DNA of 63,652 nucleotides from an uncultured Ignavibacterium sp. (GCA_937934185.1 CALHAB010000012.1:1-63652), one strand, 5' to 3'; counted from the stretch's first letter, positions 28,537 to 39,442 are shown. Program-made: numbers and translations. The notes: a model not told the origin generated them from the letters alone.

Positions 28537-29565
28537 ATGAAAAAGATTTTATTCATTCAAACTGCTTTTACCGGTGATGCCATTTTAACTTTGCCTGCTC
28601 TGCAAATGTTAAAGCAATCTGATCCTGATTCGCATATTGATGTTCTTTGCATCCCTTCAACCGAAGAGATTTTTCTTGCATCACCTTATGTTGATAATAC
28701 AATTGTGATTGATAAAAGAGGCAAACATAAATCACTTATCTCCTTATTTCGATTTGCAAATGAACTCAGGAAAAAAAAATATGATGTTGTTTACTCGGCT
28801 CACAGATCATTAAGAACATCAGTTTTAGTTTTACTCACAGAAGCTAAGGAGAGTTATGGTTTTTCAAATTCATCGTTGAAATATGTTTATAAAAATGTAA
28901 TTCAATACGAATTAAATAAACACGAGGTTCAAAGAAACCTTGATTTAATTGGTTATGCTTATAACGAAGAATCCTGGAAAATCAGACCGTCAATAAAATT
29001 CACTGAAGAAGCTACAAGTAAAGTAAATGATTTTCTTAATAGTATTAGTACAGATAAATTGATTGCCATTGCTCCGGGAAGTATCTGGGCAACTAAGCGA
29101 TATCCGTCAGATAAATGGAAAAAAATTGTTTCTTACTATTCAGAAAAAAGTTATTCAATTTTACTTATTGGTGGAAAAGATGATGAAAAATTATGTGATT
29201 CAATTTCAGAAAACATTAGTGGAAAAATTTTTAATGCTGCAGGAAAATTATCAATAACAGAATCAATAAATTTGCTGACGCGATGTAAATTATTAATTTC
29301 AAATGATAGTGCACCAACACATTTTGGTATGTGTGCAGGAATAAAAGTTCTAACGATTTATTGTTCAACTGTGCCCGGATTTGGATTTTATCCTTATTTA
29401 TCCGGAAGCAGATTTGTAAGCTTCAATGATTTAAATTGTAAACCTTGCGGAATACACGGACACAAAGAATGCCCTTTAGATCACTTTAATTGTGCAAATA
29501 AATTATCTGAATATGAAATTATCAGAATAGCTGAGGAAATGTTAAATGAAAGCCAAACAAGTTAA
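28537..29565 (+). CDS. Glycosyltransferase family 9 (heptosyltransferase-like)
   Basis: KILFIQTAFTGDAILTLPALQMLK, APGSIWATKRYPSDKW, LISNDSAPTHFGMCAGIKVLTIYCST. Confidence 0.92.
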   Translation: MKKILFIQTAFTGDAILTLPALQMLKQSDPDSHIDVLCIPSTEEIFLASPYVDNTIVIDKRGKHKSLISLFRFANELRKKKYDVVYSAHRSLRTSVLVLLTEAKESYGFSNSSLKYVYKNVIQYELNKHEVQRNLDLIGYAYNEESWKIRPSIKFTEEATSKVNDFLNSISTDKLIAIAPGSIWATKRYPSDKWKKIVSYYSEKSYSILLIGGKDDEKLCDSISENISGKIFNAAGKLSITESINLLTRCKLLISNDSAPTHFGMCAGIKVLTIYCSTVPGFGFYPYLSGSRFVSFNDLNCKPCGIHGHKECPLDHFNCANKLSEYEIIRIAEEMLNESQTS

Positions 29566-30178
29566 ATCAATTTATGTTGATGAAAATTTTGATCAGGCAG
29601 TAAACTTAGCTGGCAAATTATTTTTTAATGGTGGAGTTTTTATTTACCCGACTGATACAATTTATGGCTTTGGCGGAAATCCTTTTAACGATGAAGTTCT
29701 AAGAAAAATTACTAAGATAAAAGGAAGACCCGACTGGAAGAGATACATTCATCTGATTGGCAGCGTTGAAATTCTTGAAAAGTATGCAGAGATTAAATCA
29801 GAAAAATTTTACGATTTTCTTCTGAGCATCTGGCCAAATCCTGTTTCAGTTGTTTTGAAATTAAATGAACATACTCGTGATATTTTGGGCTCTGATACAG
29901 GAGCGTTTCGTATTCCAAATAACAGATTTTGTCTGAAACTTTTAAATGAAATTAAAATGCCATTGATTTCTACAAGCGTTAACAGATCAGGTAAAGAGCC
30001 GATGAATGATCCGGATATGATAATTCAGGAATTCGGTAAAGAAGTAGATGCTATTTTTTATTCGTCAAAAAAATCATTTTTTGAAGCATCAACTGTTATT
30101 GATCTAAGCGATGATGAACCAAAGTTAATCCGTGAAGGAAAAATTAAATTTGCTGAGATAATAAAAAACTTCAGATGA
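29546..30178 (+). CDS. L-threonylcarbamoyladenylate synthase (Sua5/YciO/YrdC family)
   Basis: GGVFIYPTDTIYGFGGNPFN...KIKGRP...AFRIPNN...PLISTSVNRSGKEP. Confidence 0.92.
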   Translation: MKAKQVKSIYVDENFDQAVNLAGKLFFNGGVFIYPTDTIYGFGGNPFNDEVLRKITKIKGRPDWKRYIHLIGSVEILEKYAEIKSEKFYDFLLSIWPNPVSVVLKLNEHTRDILGSDTGAFRIPNNRFCLKLLNEIKMPLISTSVNRSGKEPMNDPDMIIQEFGKEVDAIFYSSKKSFFEASTVIDLSDDEPKLIREGKIKFAEIIKNFR

Positions 30179-30179
30179 T

Positions 30180-31016
30180 ATGAAATTTAAATTCGACAAG
30201 AAAAAATTAAAAAAGCTTACTGAATTTTCTGTAGTTTTAGTTCCTCACGATCCATCTACCGGAATAAAAACTATAAAACTTTCTTTCATCAAAGTTAGTC
30301 TCATAATCCTGATATACACTTTAATTATATTCTTTGCCGGATTTTATATTATCAGTTTTACTTCATTAGATAAATATTTTCTTCCCGATAGTTTCAGATA
30401 TAACACTCCGGAAAAAGTGCAGTTAAGAGAATTGAATGAAAAAATAATCCGGCTTGCAGGTGAATTAGAGAAACTTAAATCAAATAACGAAAGATTAAAA
30501 AATATTCTGATGAAACAGGATTCGTCCATCTTTAACAGGAATTCAGAAAAACCTGCTACAGTTGATGAAAAATCAGCCGGTGGAAATGTATATGCAGCAT
30601 TCCTCAAATTTATCTCAGTTTTCTTGTCAAATGATCAGATAAATCAAATTACATTTATCAAACCAACAGATGGATATTTGAGCCAAAAATTCGATCCGGA
30701 AAACGGACATCTTGGGATTGACTTTGCCACAAAAGAAAATAATCCGATATTTGCATCTGCAGGCGGTTTTATTTCTTTTGCAGGATATACTCCTGAATAT
30801 GGTTATGTGGTAATTATTAATCATCCTGATGATTTTATAACAAGATATATGCATTGTTCAGTAGTTGTAAGAAAACAAGGTGAACGAGTTATTCAGGGAG
30901 AAATAATAGCTTTAGCCGGAAATTCCGGAACAAGAACAACAGGAACACATTTACATTTTGAAATCTGGCATAAAGGTAAACCAGTAGATCCTGAAAAATT
31001 TCTCATTAAATTTTAA
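30180..31016 (+). CDS. M23 family metallopeptidase, membrane anchored
   Basis: N-term TM and coiled coil; GHLGIDFATKENNPIFASAGGFISFAG...HPDDFITRYMHCS...TGTHLHFEIWHKGKPVDPEKFL. Confidence 0.93.
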   Translation: MKFKFDKKKLKKLTEFSVVLVPHDPSTGIKTIKLSFIKVSLIILIYTLIIFFAGFYIISFTSLDKYFLPDSFRYNTPEKVQLRELNEKIIRLAGELEKLKSNNERLKNILMKQDSSIFNRNSEKPATVDEKSAGGNVYAAFLKFISVFLSNDQINQITFIKPTDGYLSQKFDPENGHLGIDFATKENNPIFASAGGFISFAGYTPEYGYVVIINHPDDFITRYMHCSVVVRKQGERVIQGEIIALAGNSGTRTTGTHLHFEIWHKGKPVDPEKFLIKF

Positions 31017-31026
31017 GGAGGTTATT

Positions 31027-31398
31027 TTGAAATCAAAAACTAATGGAAGCTATATGGATGAGGTAACTATTATAAGCAGTGGTGTTGTCATTGAAGGTAA
31101 AGTCAACAGCAATGGCAATATTCGTGTTGACGGAACAATCAAAGGCGATATAGTTGCACAAGGTAATCTGACTGTGGGAGATTCCGGAAATATTCAGGGA
31201 CAACTGACAGGTGACATTGTTACAATAGGTGGCAAAGTCGAGGGCTCTGTGAACGCCAAAGACAAACTTGTGCTTGAAGCAAAATCTGTTCTCAAAGGAG
31301 ATATTGTAACGAAAGTGTTAGTTGTTGAAGCCGGTGCAGTATTCGAAGGTAAAAGTTCAATGAGCGGGCATTCGTCTGCTCCAAAAATTCAACCATAA
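31027..31398 (+). CDS. Bactofilin (polymer-forming cytoskeletal protein)
   Basis: VTIISSGVVIEGKVNSNGNIRVDGTIKGDIVAQGNLTVGDSGNIQG; TTG start preceded by AAGGAGG. Confidence 0.93.
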   Translation: MKSKTNGSYMDEVTIISSGVVIEGKVNSNGNIRVDGTIKGDIVAQGNLTVGDSGNIQGQLTGDIVTIGGKVEGSVNAKDKLVLEAKSVLKGDIVTKVLVVEAGAVFEGKSSMSGHSSAPKIQP

Positions 31399-31403
31399 CT
31401 AAT

Positions 31404-31667
31404 ATGAAAACTGATCCGGAAAAAATATCCGGTGTTGGTAAATCTTTAAAAGAAGTTGGTCCTTATCTTGGAATCGGGGTTCAGCTTGCTGCTACAATTG
31501 TGCTTATGGTACTCATTGGTAACTGGCTCGATAAAAAGTTTGAACAGAAATTTATTTTTACATTAATCTTCGGACTTCTGGGCATCTTTTCAGGAATGTA
31601 TAATCTTCTTAAAACCCTAAATTATCTTGAGAAAAGAAAAAAAGAATCTGAAAATGCAGAGAAATAA
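31404..31667 (+). CDS. AtpZ/AtpI family protein
   Basis: YLGIGVQLAATIVLMVLIGNWLDKKF...GLLGIFSGMYNLLKTL immediately upstream of F0 genes. Confidence 0.85.
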   Translation: MKTDPEKISGVGKSLKEVGPYLGIGVQLAATIVLMVLIGNWLDKKFEQKFIFTLIFGLLGIFSGMYNLLKTLNYLEKRKKESENAEK

Positions 31668-32046
31668 ACTTTTAATCTTTTTTTCAATAGTTGTTCCTTT
31701 TTTGGCACTGGTCACATTTTTCATTTTATATATATCAGGTCAGATAGATTTTTCTCTGTATAAATCTTATTTGTTTGGAATTTTAATTGCCGCATTGAAT
31801 TTTCTAATTGGTTTTATTGCTGTCAGAATTGGCTTAAACAAACCGAATAAAAGCTTTCTTTTAATCGTTTTTGGTGCGGTTGTAATAAGGTTCTTTCTGA
31901 TTTTTGCTCTGATTATTCTGACTCTAAGTTTCTTGTATGTTAGAATGAATTCTTTTATTTTTACAACCTTTACTTTCTATTTTTATTTTCTAATTGTAGA
32001 GATTTTATATCTGAAAAACCAGAAAATTTTGATAAAAAACGAATAA
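31654..32046 (+). CDS. Small membrane protein, ATP synthase subunit I-like
   Basis: Four hydrophobic segments between AtpZ-like gene and atpB; ATG at 31654 preferred. Confidence 0.6.
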   Translation: MQRNKLLIFFSIVVPFLALVTFFILYISGQIDFSLYKSYLFGILIAALNFLIGFIAVRIGLNKPNKSFLLIVFGAVVIRFFLIFALIILTLSFLYVRMNSFIFTTFTFYFYFLIVEILYLKNQKILIKNE

Positions 32047-32049
32047 TTG

Positions 32050-32889
32050 ATGGATTCTTTAGCAACACAGATAGTCGCAGACAGCTTGAAAAATTCTCAA
32101 TCCGAATCAGGCGGAAGTTGGATTCTGCACCATGTTATGGATGGCAATTATCTGGATTTTTCTCCTTTCGGAAAAATTTATCTTCCACATTTGGAGTTGT
32201 TTGGCTTTGATATATCGATTACCCGGCATGTAGTTTTTATGTGGTTGGCAGCAATTCTTCTTACTTATGTTTTTATTAAAGTTGCAAAGTCCTATCAGAA
32301 TTCTCTCGTTCCCAAAGGATCAACAAATTTCTGGGAAGTTTTCATAGTTTTTGTTCGTGATGAAATTGCAAAACCAACTATTGGTAAAGGTTATGAAAAG
32401 TTTTTACCGTATCTGTTAACTGCATTCTTCTTCATTTTGTTTGGAAATTTTCTTGGACTGATACCTTTTTCTGCTACATTTACGAGTAATATTGCGGTTA
32501 CAGCCACACTTGCAACAATGTCGTTTTTGGCTATCCAACTTGGTGGAATAAGAAACAATGGATTTTTCGGATACTTCAAAGGATTGATTCCTCACGGAGT
32601 TCCGGTTTTTCTTTTACCTATTATGGTTGTTGTTGAAGTGTTGGGATTATTCACAAAACCCTTTGCATTGGCAATTCGTCTTTTCGCGAATATGACTGCA
32701 GGTCATATCGTTATTTATGCTCTGATAAGTTTGATTTTTGTTATGCAAAGCTATCTTATTTCTCCTGTTTCGGTGGGAATGGCTTTGTTCATCTATAGTT
32801 TGGAAGTTTTAGTAGCATTGCTACAAGCTTATATATTCACAATGCTGTCATCTCTGTTCATCGGTATGGCAGTTCATCAGGAACATTAA
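32050..32889 (+). CDS. atpB: F0F1 ATP synthase subunit a
   Basis: LLTAFFFILFGNFLGLIPF, FTKPFALAIRLFANMTAGHIV. Confidence 0.96.
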   Translation: MDSLATQIVADSLKNSQSESGGSWILHHVMDGNYLDFSPFGKIYLPHLELFGFDISITRHVVFMWLAAILLTYVFIKVAKSYQNSLVPKGSTNFWEVFIVFVRDEIAKPTIGKGYEKFLPYLLTAFFFILFGNFLGLIPFSATFTSNIAVTATLATMSFLAIQLGGIRNNGFFGYFKGLIPHGVPVFLLPIMVVVEVLGLFTKPFALAIRLFANMTAGHIVIYALISLIFVMQSYLISPVSVGMALFIYSLEVLVALLQAYIFTMLSSLFIGMAVHQEH

Positions 32890-32922
32890 AATTAATCATT
32901 AAACTATTTAAGGAGGAAATTA

Positions 32923-33141
32923 ATGGATTTCGCATATTTAGCAGCTGGCTTAGGCGCTGGACTAACAATTTTTGGCGGAGCTTTAGGTATTGGTAAATTA
33001 GCTGCCGCAGCTATGGATGCAAGTGGTCGTCAACCTGAAGCTGCAGGTGCAATCAGAACTTCAATGATTATTGCTGCTGCTCTTATTGAAGGTATTTCTC
33101 TGTTTGCACTCGTTATTTGCTTTATTCTTGCAAGTAAATAA
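32923..33141 (+). CDS. atpE: F0F1 ATP synthase subunit c
   Basis: Hairpin proteolipid with ASGRQPEAAGAIRTSM loop and IEG in TM2. Confidence 0.96.
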   Translation: MDFAYLAAGLGAGLTIFGGALGIGKLAAAAMDASGRQPEAAGAIRTSMIIAAALIEGISLFALVICFILASK

Positions 33142-33189
33142 TTAAACGGATTATCAATCCGGTTCTGATCAAATAAAAAATTTAAAATT

Positions 33190-33738
33190 ATGATAGCAAA
33201 AATTTACTTTGCTGTGATTTCTATTATTGCATCAGAAGGTGGAGGTGGTGGTTTGCTTTCCGTTGATGGCGGATTAGCGTTCTGGACTACACTCACTTTT
33301 CTGATTCTTCTTTTTATTCTTGGCAAATTTGCCTGGAAACCCATTCTCACTGCACTTAAGCAAAGAGAAGAAGCAATTAAGGAATCCTTAGCTCAGGCAG
33401 AATTAGCAAAAGAAGAAGCCAAAAAAATTCTTGCTGAAAACCAGGCAAGTCTTGCAAAGGCAGAAGAAGAGTCTAAAAAAATAATTGAGCAGAGCAGAGC
33501 TTATGCTGAAAATCTGAAACAACAGATTATCAATGAAAGCAAAGCTCAGGCACAAAAGCTTATTGAAGATGCTTCAGCAGAAATAGAAAGAAAAAAACTC
33601 GCAGCATTTGATGAATTGAAAAATCAGGTTGCTCAGATTGCTGTTGATGCAGCATCAAAAATTCTTAAAGAAAATCTTGATTCTGAAAAGAATAAACAGC
33701 TGGTTGAAAAATACATTAAAGAAATCTCTAAGAACTGA
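33190..33738 (+). CDS. atpF: F0F1 ATP synthase subunit b
   Basis: GGLAFWTTLTFLILLFILGKFAWKPILTALKQREEAIKESLAQAE. Confidence 0.95.
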   Translation: MIAKIYFAVISIIASEGGGGGLLSVDGGLAFWTTLTFLILLFILGKFAWKPILTALKQREEAIKESLAQAELAKEEAKKILAENQASLAKAEEESKKIIEQSRAYAENLKQQIINESKAQAQKLIEDASAEIERKKLAAFDELKNQVAQIAVDAASKILKENLDSEKNKQLVEKYIKEISKN

Positions 33739-33740
33739 AA

Positions 33741-34295
33741 ATGAGTTACGGAAAAGTTGCAATAAGATATGCCACATCATTTCTTGAGTCAGCGATTGAA
33801 AAGAATAATCTTGATCGGGCTGCTGAGGATATGCTTGTTGTATTTAATGCGATCGAATCAAGTTCTTTGTTAAGAAGATTTCTTGAAAATCCTGTGATTA
33901 AACTTGAGCAAAAGAAATCTGTTCTGAGAGAGATTTTTGAAAAATATGTGTCGCCTGATACATTAAAGTTTATTGAATTTGTTGTTGACAAGAATCGTGA
34001 AAATGCACTGAAAGATATCTCAGAAAAATTTTTAGAATTAAAAGATGAATATTCCGGCGTTGCACGGGTTGAAATAAAATCTGCATTTGAACTTAGCAGA
34101 GAACAGAAAAAAATGATCGAGCAGAGATTTGAATCTCTTCTCAACAAAAAAATTGTTGCAAGTTATCTGATCGATGAAAAAGTGATTGGCGGTTTTGTTG
34201 CAAAAGTTAAAGACACAGTTTATGATGCTTCAATTGCGCATCAGCTTGAATTGCTGCGACAGCAGTTACTAAAAGGAAGTTTATTACTTAATTAA
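33741..34295 (+). CDS. atpH: F0F1 ATP synthase subunit delta
   Basis: [21 protein letters not shown]...[28 protein letters not shown]. Confidence 0.94.
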   Translation: MSYGKVAIRYATSFLESAIEKNNLDRAAEDMLVVFNAIESSSLLRRFLENPVIKLEQKKSVLREIFEKYVSPDTLKFIEFVVDKNRENALKDISEKFLELKDEYSGVARVEIKSAFELSREQKKMIEQRFESLLNKKIVASYLIDEKVIGGFVAKVKDTVYDASIAHQLELLRQQLLKGSLLLN

Positions 34296-34317
34296 GGAAT
34301 TAAAAAGGAATTTTTAT

Positions 34318-35865
34318 ATGGCAGAAGTAAGACCTGATGAAATATCTGAAATACTCAGGAAACAACTAACAGGTTTCGAAAGTGAAGTTGATATTTATGA
34401 TGTAGGAACTGTGCTTCAGGTTGGTGATGGTATTGCGCGTGTTTATGGTCTATCGAAAGTGATGGCTAGTGAACTTGTTGAATTTCCTAATGATGTTTTC
34501 GGAATGGTTCTTAATCTTGAAGAAGACAGCGTTGGTGTGGTTCTTTTTGGTGAATCAACAAAAGTTAAAGAAGGTGATGTTGTTAAAAGAACAAAACGCG
34601 TTGCTTCAATGCCGGTTGGCGAAGAAATGCTCGGAAGAGTTATTACTCCTCTTGGTATTCCAATCGATGGTAAAGGACCAATAAAGACAGAAAAGTTTTT
34701 GCCGATCGAAAGAAAAGCTCTTGGTGTTATACAAAGGCAGCCGGTTAAAGAACCTCTCCAGACAGGTATTGCCGCTATTGATGCAATGATTCCAATTGGA
34801 AGAGGTCAGAGAGAATTAATTATTGGTGACAGGCAAACAGGTAAAACTGCTGTAGCTATTGATGCAATCATAAATCAGAAATACACACATACCGAAGAGG
34901 CAAAACAATTAGGCATTAAACCGGTTTATTGTGTTTATGTTGCAATAGGGCAGAAAGAGTCAACAGTTGCACAGGTTGTGGCAAAACTTGAAGAACACGG
35001 TGCAATGGCTTATACAACAGTAATTACAGCTTCTGCATCTGATCCGGCTCCGCTTCAGTTTATTGCTCCTTATTCAGGTGCAACACTTGGTGAGTTTTTC
35101 AGAGATTCGGGAAGACATGCACTTTGCATATATGATGATTTATCCAAACAAGCTCAGGCATACAGAGAACTTTCACTTTTATTAAGAAGACCACCTGGAC
35201 GTGAAGCTTATCCGGGCGATGTTTTCTATCTTCACTCAAGATTACTTGAAAGAGCATCAAAGCTTAGTGATGAACTTGGCGGTGGAAGTTTAACTGCTTT
35301 ACCGGTTATTGAAACTCAGCAAGGCGATGTGTCTGCATATATTCCAACTAATGTTATTTCTATTACTGACGGTCAGATTTATCTCGAGTCGAACTTATTC
35401 AATGCTGGTGTAAGACCTGCAATCAATGTCGGTATTTCAGTTTCCCGTGTTGGTGGTAATGCACAAATCAAAGCGATGAAAAAAGTTGCCGGCTCTTTGA
35501 AACTTGATCTTGCTCAGTACAGGGAACTTGAAGCTTTCGCAAAATTTGGCTCTGATTTGGATAAAGCTACTCAGGCAACATTAGCAAAAGGTTCGAGATT
35601 GGTTGAGTTGTTAAAGCAAGGGCAATATTCTCCGGTTCCGGTTGAAAGACAAGTTGTTAGTATTTATTTAGGTACACGCGGATATATGGATTCAATTGCT
35701 GTTCACGATATAAAAAGATTTGAGAAAGAAATTCTTGAGTTCATTGGAGTGAAGTACAATCAGATTTTTGAAAATATAAAGAAAGAAAAAGATTTAACTA
35801 AGGAAACTGAAGAGCTTATTAAAAAAGCAGCTGAAGAATTTCTTCCGACATTTAAAAAATCTTAA
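34318..35865 (+). CDS. atpA: F0F1 ATP synthase subunit alpha
   Basis: [27 protein letters not shown], full-length alpha architecture. Confidence 0.98.
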   Translation: MAEVRPDEISEILRKQLTGFESEVDIYDVGTVLQVGDGIARVYGLSKVMASELVEFPNDVFGMVLNLEEDSVGVVLFGESTKVKEGDVVKRTKRVASMPVGEEMLGRVITPLGIPIDGKGPIKTEKFLPIERKALGVIQRQPVKEPLQTGIAAIDAMIPIGRGQRELIIGDRQTGKTAVAIDAIINQKYTHTEEAKQLGIKPVYCVYVAIGQKESTVAQVVAKLEEHGAMAYTTVITASASDPAPLQFIAPYSGATLGEFFRDSGRHALCIYDDLSKQAQAYRELSLLLRRPPGREAYPGDVFYLHSRLLERASKLSDELGGGSLTALPVIETQQGDVSAYIPTNVISITDGQIYLESNLFNAGVRPAINVGISVSRVGGNAQIKAMKKVAGSLKLDLAQYRELEAFAKFGSDLDKATQATLAKGSRLVELLKQGQYSPVPVERQVVSIYLGTRGYMDSIAVHDIKRFEKEILEFIGVKYNQIFENIKKEKDLTKETEELIKKAAEEFLPTFKKS

Positions 35866-35882
35866 GTATAATAAACTATTGA

Positions 35883-36761
35883 ATGGCAACATTAAGAGAC
35901 ATAAAGCAAAGAATTAAAGGTGTAAAAAGCACTCAGCAGATTACAAAAGCTATGAAAATGGTTGCAGCTGCTAAACTGCGCCGTGCAACAGATGCAATCA
36001 TTAACGCAAGACCATATGCAAAAAAAATTCAGACACTGTTATCTCATCTTGCAAGCAGTGATGATTTAGTTAATAATCCCTTGTTTGTCAGCCGGGATGT
36101 TAAAAATGTTGCTGTAGTTGTAGTCACTGCAGACAGAGGACTTTGTGGTGCGTTTAATACAAACATCATTCGTGAAGCAACACGTTATATTAAAGAAGAA
36201 CTCGAAGCACAAAATATTTCCCACAGTTTATATTGTTTAGGCAAAAAAGGTTCTGATTACTTTTCAAAAAGAAATTATAATGTGGTTCAGAAATATCCGG
36301 GCATTTTTTCTTCGTTGAATTATTCTATTGCACAAAGACTATCAGACCAATTAATCTCCGGATTTGTGAAGGGTGAATTTGATAAAGTTATATTAATCTT
36401 TAATGAATTTAAATCAATCATTCAGCAGAAAATTGTTATTGAGCAATTCCTTCCGATTCCTATTGAAGGCAGTACTGATAATGAAAAGCACGCTGAAGCA
36501 AATTACATCTATGAACCTGATCAAAAAGCTATTTTTGAATATCTGATTCCAAAACATCTTAAAGCTCAGCTATGGAGAGTTTTATTGGAATCCAATGCGG
36601 CAGAATTTGCAGCAAGAATGACAGCTATGGATAATGCAACAACTAATGCTAAAGAGTTGATACGAACATTGAATCTTAAGTATAATAAAGAACGACAAGC
36701 TGCAATCACAAAAGAGATACTTGAAATTGTATCCGGTGCAAATGCTTTAAAGGCAAGCTGA
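35883..36761 (+). CDS. atpG: F0F1 ATP synthase subunit gamma
   Basis: ATLRDIKQRIKGVKSTQQITKAMKMVAAAKLRRA...AARMTAMDNATTNAKELI. Confidence 0.97.
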   Translation: MATLRDIKQRIKGVKSTQQITKAMKMVAAAKLRRATDAIINARPYAKKIQTLLSHLASSDDLVNNPLFVSRDVKNVAVVVVTADRGLCGAFNTNIIREATRYIKEELEAQNISHSLYCLGKKGSDYFSKRNYNVVQKYPGIFSSLNYSIAQRLSDQLISGFVKGEFDKVILIFNEFKSIIQQKIVIEQFLPIPIEGSTDNEKHAEANYIYEPDQKAIFEYLIPKHLKAQLWRVLLESNAAEFAARMTAMDNATTNAKELIRTLNLKYNKERQAAITKEILEIVSGANALKAS

Positions 36762-36797
36762 TAAAAGAACTGATATGAATAGAAAGGCGTTGAGAAT

Positions 36798-38123
36798 ATG
36801 TTTGAAGAATTATCATTAAAATTAGATGCTGCTCTCAAGAAAATCACAGGTCAGGGAAGACTAACCGAAGCAAACATTTCTGATACTCTCAGAGAAATTC
36901 GCAGAATACTTCTTGATGCTGATGTAAATTACAAAGTTGCTAAAGACTTTATCGAAAAAGTAAAAGAAAAAGCTCTTGGCAAAGAAGTAATCGCATCAAT
37001 TACTCCTGGTCAGCTTATCACAAAAATAATATATTATGAGCTTGTTGAATTACTCGGCGGCGGGCATTCAGAAATTACTTTGAATCCAACCGGAGTTACA
37101 ACAATTCTTGTTGTTGGTCTTCAGGGCTCAGGTAAAACAACATTTTCTGCGAAGCTTGCTAAACGACTTAAAGAAAGAAAAAGAAAAATATTGCTCGTTG
37201 CTGCAGATATCTACAGACCTGCTGCAATTGAACAACTAAAAATATTAGGTCAGCAAATTGAGGTACCGGTATTCTCACTTGAACAGAGAGATGCAAGATT
37301 AGTTGCTGCTGAATCTCTGAAACATGCAAAGGATAAAGGCTTCGATACAGTAATTATCGATACAGCAGGAAGACTTCATGTTGATGAAGAAATGATGAAA
37401 GAAGTTGCTGACATTAAAGAGATTGTTAAACCAACTGAAACTCTTTTTGTTGTTGATTCGATGACCGGGCAGGATGCAGTCAATTCTGCAAAAGCTTTTA
37501 ATGAAACAGTTAACTTTGACGGAATAGTTCTTGCAAAACTTGATGGTGATGCAAGAGGTGGTGCAGCAATTTCAATAAGATCAGTTGTCGGTAAACCAAT
37601 TAAGTTTGTATCAAACGGTGAGAAACTTGAAAATCTGGATGTCTTCTATCCAGACAGATTAGCATCAAGAATACTTGGTAAAGGTGATATTGTTTCGCTT
37701 GTTGAAAAGGCACAGGAAACAATTGACGAGCTTGACGCTAAGCGAATGGAAGAAAAATTAAGAAAAAATAAATTTGATTTTGAAGATTTTCTTAAGCAAA
37801 TTAAGCTCATAAAGAAAATGGGTTCTTTGTCAAGCTTGATTGGAATGATTCCCGGACTAGGTTCGCAGATAAAAAATGCTCAAATTGATGATAAAGCATT
37901 GATAAAAGTCGAAGCAATTATTAACTCGATGACAAAACATGAAAGAGAAAATCCGAAAGTACTGAACGGAAGTCGCCGCAAAAGAATTGCCCGTGGAAGC
38001 GGCACAAGTGTTCAGGATGTTAATCGCTTGATAAAACAATTTCAGGAAATGCAAAGGATGATGAGTATGATGAATAAAAAAGGATTCTTCAACTCATCAA
38101 ATAAAAATTTTAAATTTAATTGA
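36798..38123 (+). CDS. ffh: Signal recognition particle protein
   Basis: VGLQGSGKTTFSAKLAKRL, DTAGRLHVDEEMM, C-term M domain GSGTSVQDVNRLIKQFQEMQRMM. Confidence 0.97.
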   Translation: MFEELSLKLDAALKKITGQGRLTEANISDTLREIRRILLDADVNYKVAKDFIEKVKEKALGKEVIASITPGQLITKIIYYELVELLGGGHSEITLNPTGVTTILVVGLQGSGKTTFSAKLAKRLKERKRKILLVAADIYRPAAIEQLKILGQQIEVPVFSLEQRDARLVAAESLKHAKDKGFDTVIIDTAGRLHVDEEMMKEVADIKEIVKPTETLFVVDSMTGQDAVNSAKAFNETVNFDGIVLAKLDGDARGGAAISIRSVVGKPIKFVSNGEKLENLDVFYPDRLASRILGKGDIVSLVEKAQETIDELDAKRMEEKLRKNKFDFEDFLKQIKLIKKMGSLSSLIGMIPGLGSQIKNAQIDDKALIKVEAIINSMTKHERENPKVLNGSRRKRIARGSGTSVQDVNRLIKQFQEMQRMMSMMNKKGFFNSSNKNFKFN

Positions 38124-38150
38124 TAATGATATAAATACCGGAGGTATAAC

Positions 38151-38552
38151 TTGGCTGTTAAGTTAAGACTAAGAAGAATGGGTAAGAAAAAACAACCCAT
38201 CTACAAAATTGTTGCTGCGGATTCCCGTTCACCAAGAGATGGGAAATTTATTGAAGCTGTTGGATTATATAATCCTTTGACTAATCCTCATACCATAGAA
38301 TTAAAAGAGGATAGAGTTAACTATTGGTTAAACTGTGGTGCTATTCCTACATTAACTGTTAGAAGCTTATTAAGTCAGAAAGGAATTTTACTTAAGCGAC
38401 ATCTTGAGAAAAAAGGATTTCCGCAGGAAAAGGTTGAAGCAGAAATTCAAAACTGGCAGAAATTAAAAGAAGCCAGCGAACAGAAAAAACAATCTAATAA
38501 GAAAAAGAAATCTGCTTCAGAGGAACAAAAAGCAGAAGCACCTGCAAACTAA
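38151..38552 (+). CDS. rpsP: 30S ribosomal protein S16
   Basis: [37 protein letters not shown] start. Confidence 0.96.
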   Translation: MAVKLRLRRMGKKKQPIYKIVAADSRSPRDGKFIEAVGLYNPLTNPHTIELKEDRVNYWLNCGAIPTLTVRSLLSQKGILLKRHLEKKGFPQEKVEAEIQNWQKLKEASEQKKQSNKKKKSASEEQKAEAPAN

Positions 38553-38684
38553 TTTGGTTTTCTCAGTGTACAGCAGAAGTTAAGGGTGCTGCTTCTGAAA
38601 ACTGTTGAAAAAATGTAATTATTTTTTCACGGATTACTGTACATAATTACATAAGCGCCCGCATCAATCTTAGGAGGCACTGCT

Positions 38685-38918
38685 ATGAAAGAATTCATTG
38701 AATTCATTGCCAAACATCTGGTTGACCATCCGGATGGTGTTGCTGTTGAAGAAAAGGCAGTTGAAGAAAAAAAGGTTGTACTTTCTTTGAAAGTTAAACC
38801 TGAAGATGTTGGTAAAGTTATTGGTAAACAAGGGAAAACTGCGCAGGCAATGAGAACTTTGCTTACTGCTGTAGCGGCTAAAGATGGTAAACGCGCTGTT
38901 CTGGAAATTGAAGATTAA
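38685..38918 (+). CDS. khpA: KH-domain RNA-binding protein
   Basis: [25 protein letters not shown]; position between rpsP and rimM. Confidence 0.92.
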   Translation: MKEFIEFIAKHLVDHPDGVAVEEKAVEEKKVVLSLKVKPEDVGKVIGKQGKTAQAMRTLLTAVAAKDGKRAVLEIED

Positions 38919-38926
38919 AGATAAAC

Positions 38927-39442
38927 TTGGATGATTTTTTTCTTATTGCCAGAGTAGTTTCTGTTTCTGTAAAGGATGGATTCTTAAAATTAAAACTTTT
39001 TACGGATCATCCTGAGAAACTGTATTCTACAAAATATGTTTTTGTTGATTTCTGGGGAAGTAAGAAGAAATTCTTTGTTGAAGAAATTTTGAAAAGGGGC
39101 GAGAGTATTCTACTTAAGTTGAAAAATTTTTCAACAGAAAGAGAATTACAGGCTTTTGTTGGTAAAGATATTTTTTTGAAGCAAAAAGATTTACCGCCTT
39201 TACCAGATAATTCGTTTTACATTCACGACCTTATTGGTTGTGAAATATATTGTTCAGATAAATATTTAGGTAAAGTTAAAGATGTTATTTCAACGCCGGG
39301 TAATGATATTCTCGAAATAGCTGACAAAGACAATAAGATCAAACTTTTGCCCTTTGTTCTTAAATTTTTTGATGAAATTAATACTGAGCAAAAAATTATT
39401 TTTGTGAAAAAAGATAGTGGAATTTGTGATGATGAGGATTGA
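38927..39442 (+). CDS. rimM: Ribosome maturation factor
   Basis: PRC-barrel ... YIHDLIGCEIYCSDKYLGKVKDVISTPGNDILEI; locus rpsP-khpA-rimM-trmD-rplS; TTG start. Confidence 0.9.
   Translation: MDDFFLIARVVSVSVKDGFLKLKLFTDHPEKLYSTKYVFVDFWGSKKKFFVEEILKRGESILLKLKNFSTERELQAFVGKDIFLKQKDLPPLPDNSFYIHDLIGCEIYCSDKYLGKVKDVISTPGNDILEIADKDNKIKLLPFVLKFFDEINTEQKIIFVKKDSGICDDED

Noticed and set aside
38553-38684. Possible structured leader between rpsP and khpA (CAGAAG...CTTCTG stem)
   Set aside because: Only a weak 6-bp stem; not distinguishable from chance without folding and covariation analysis.
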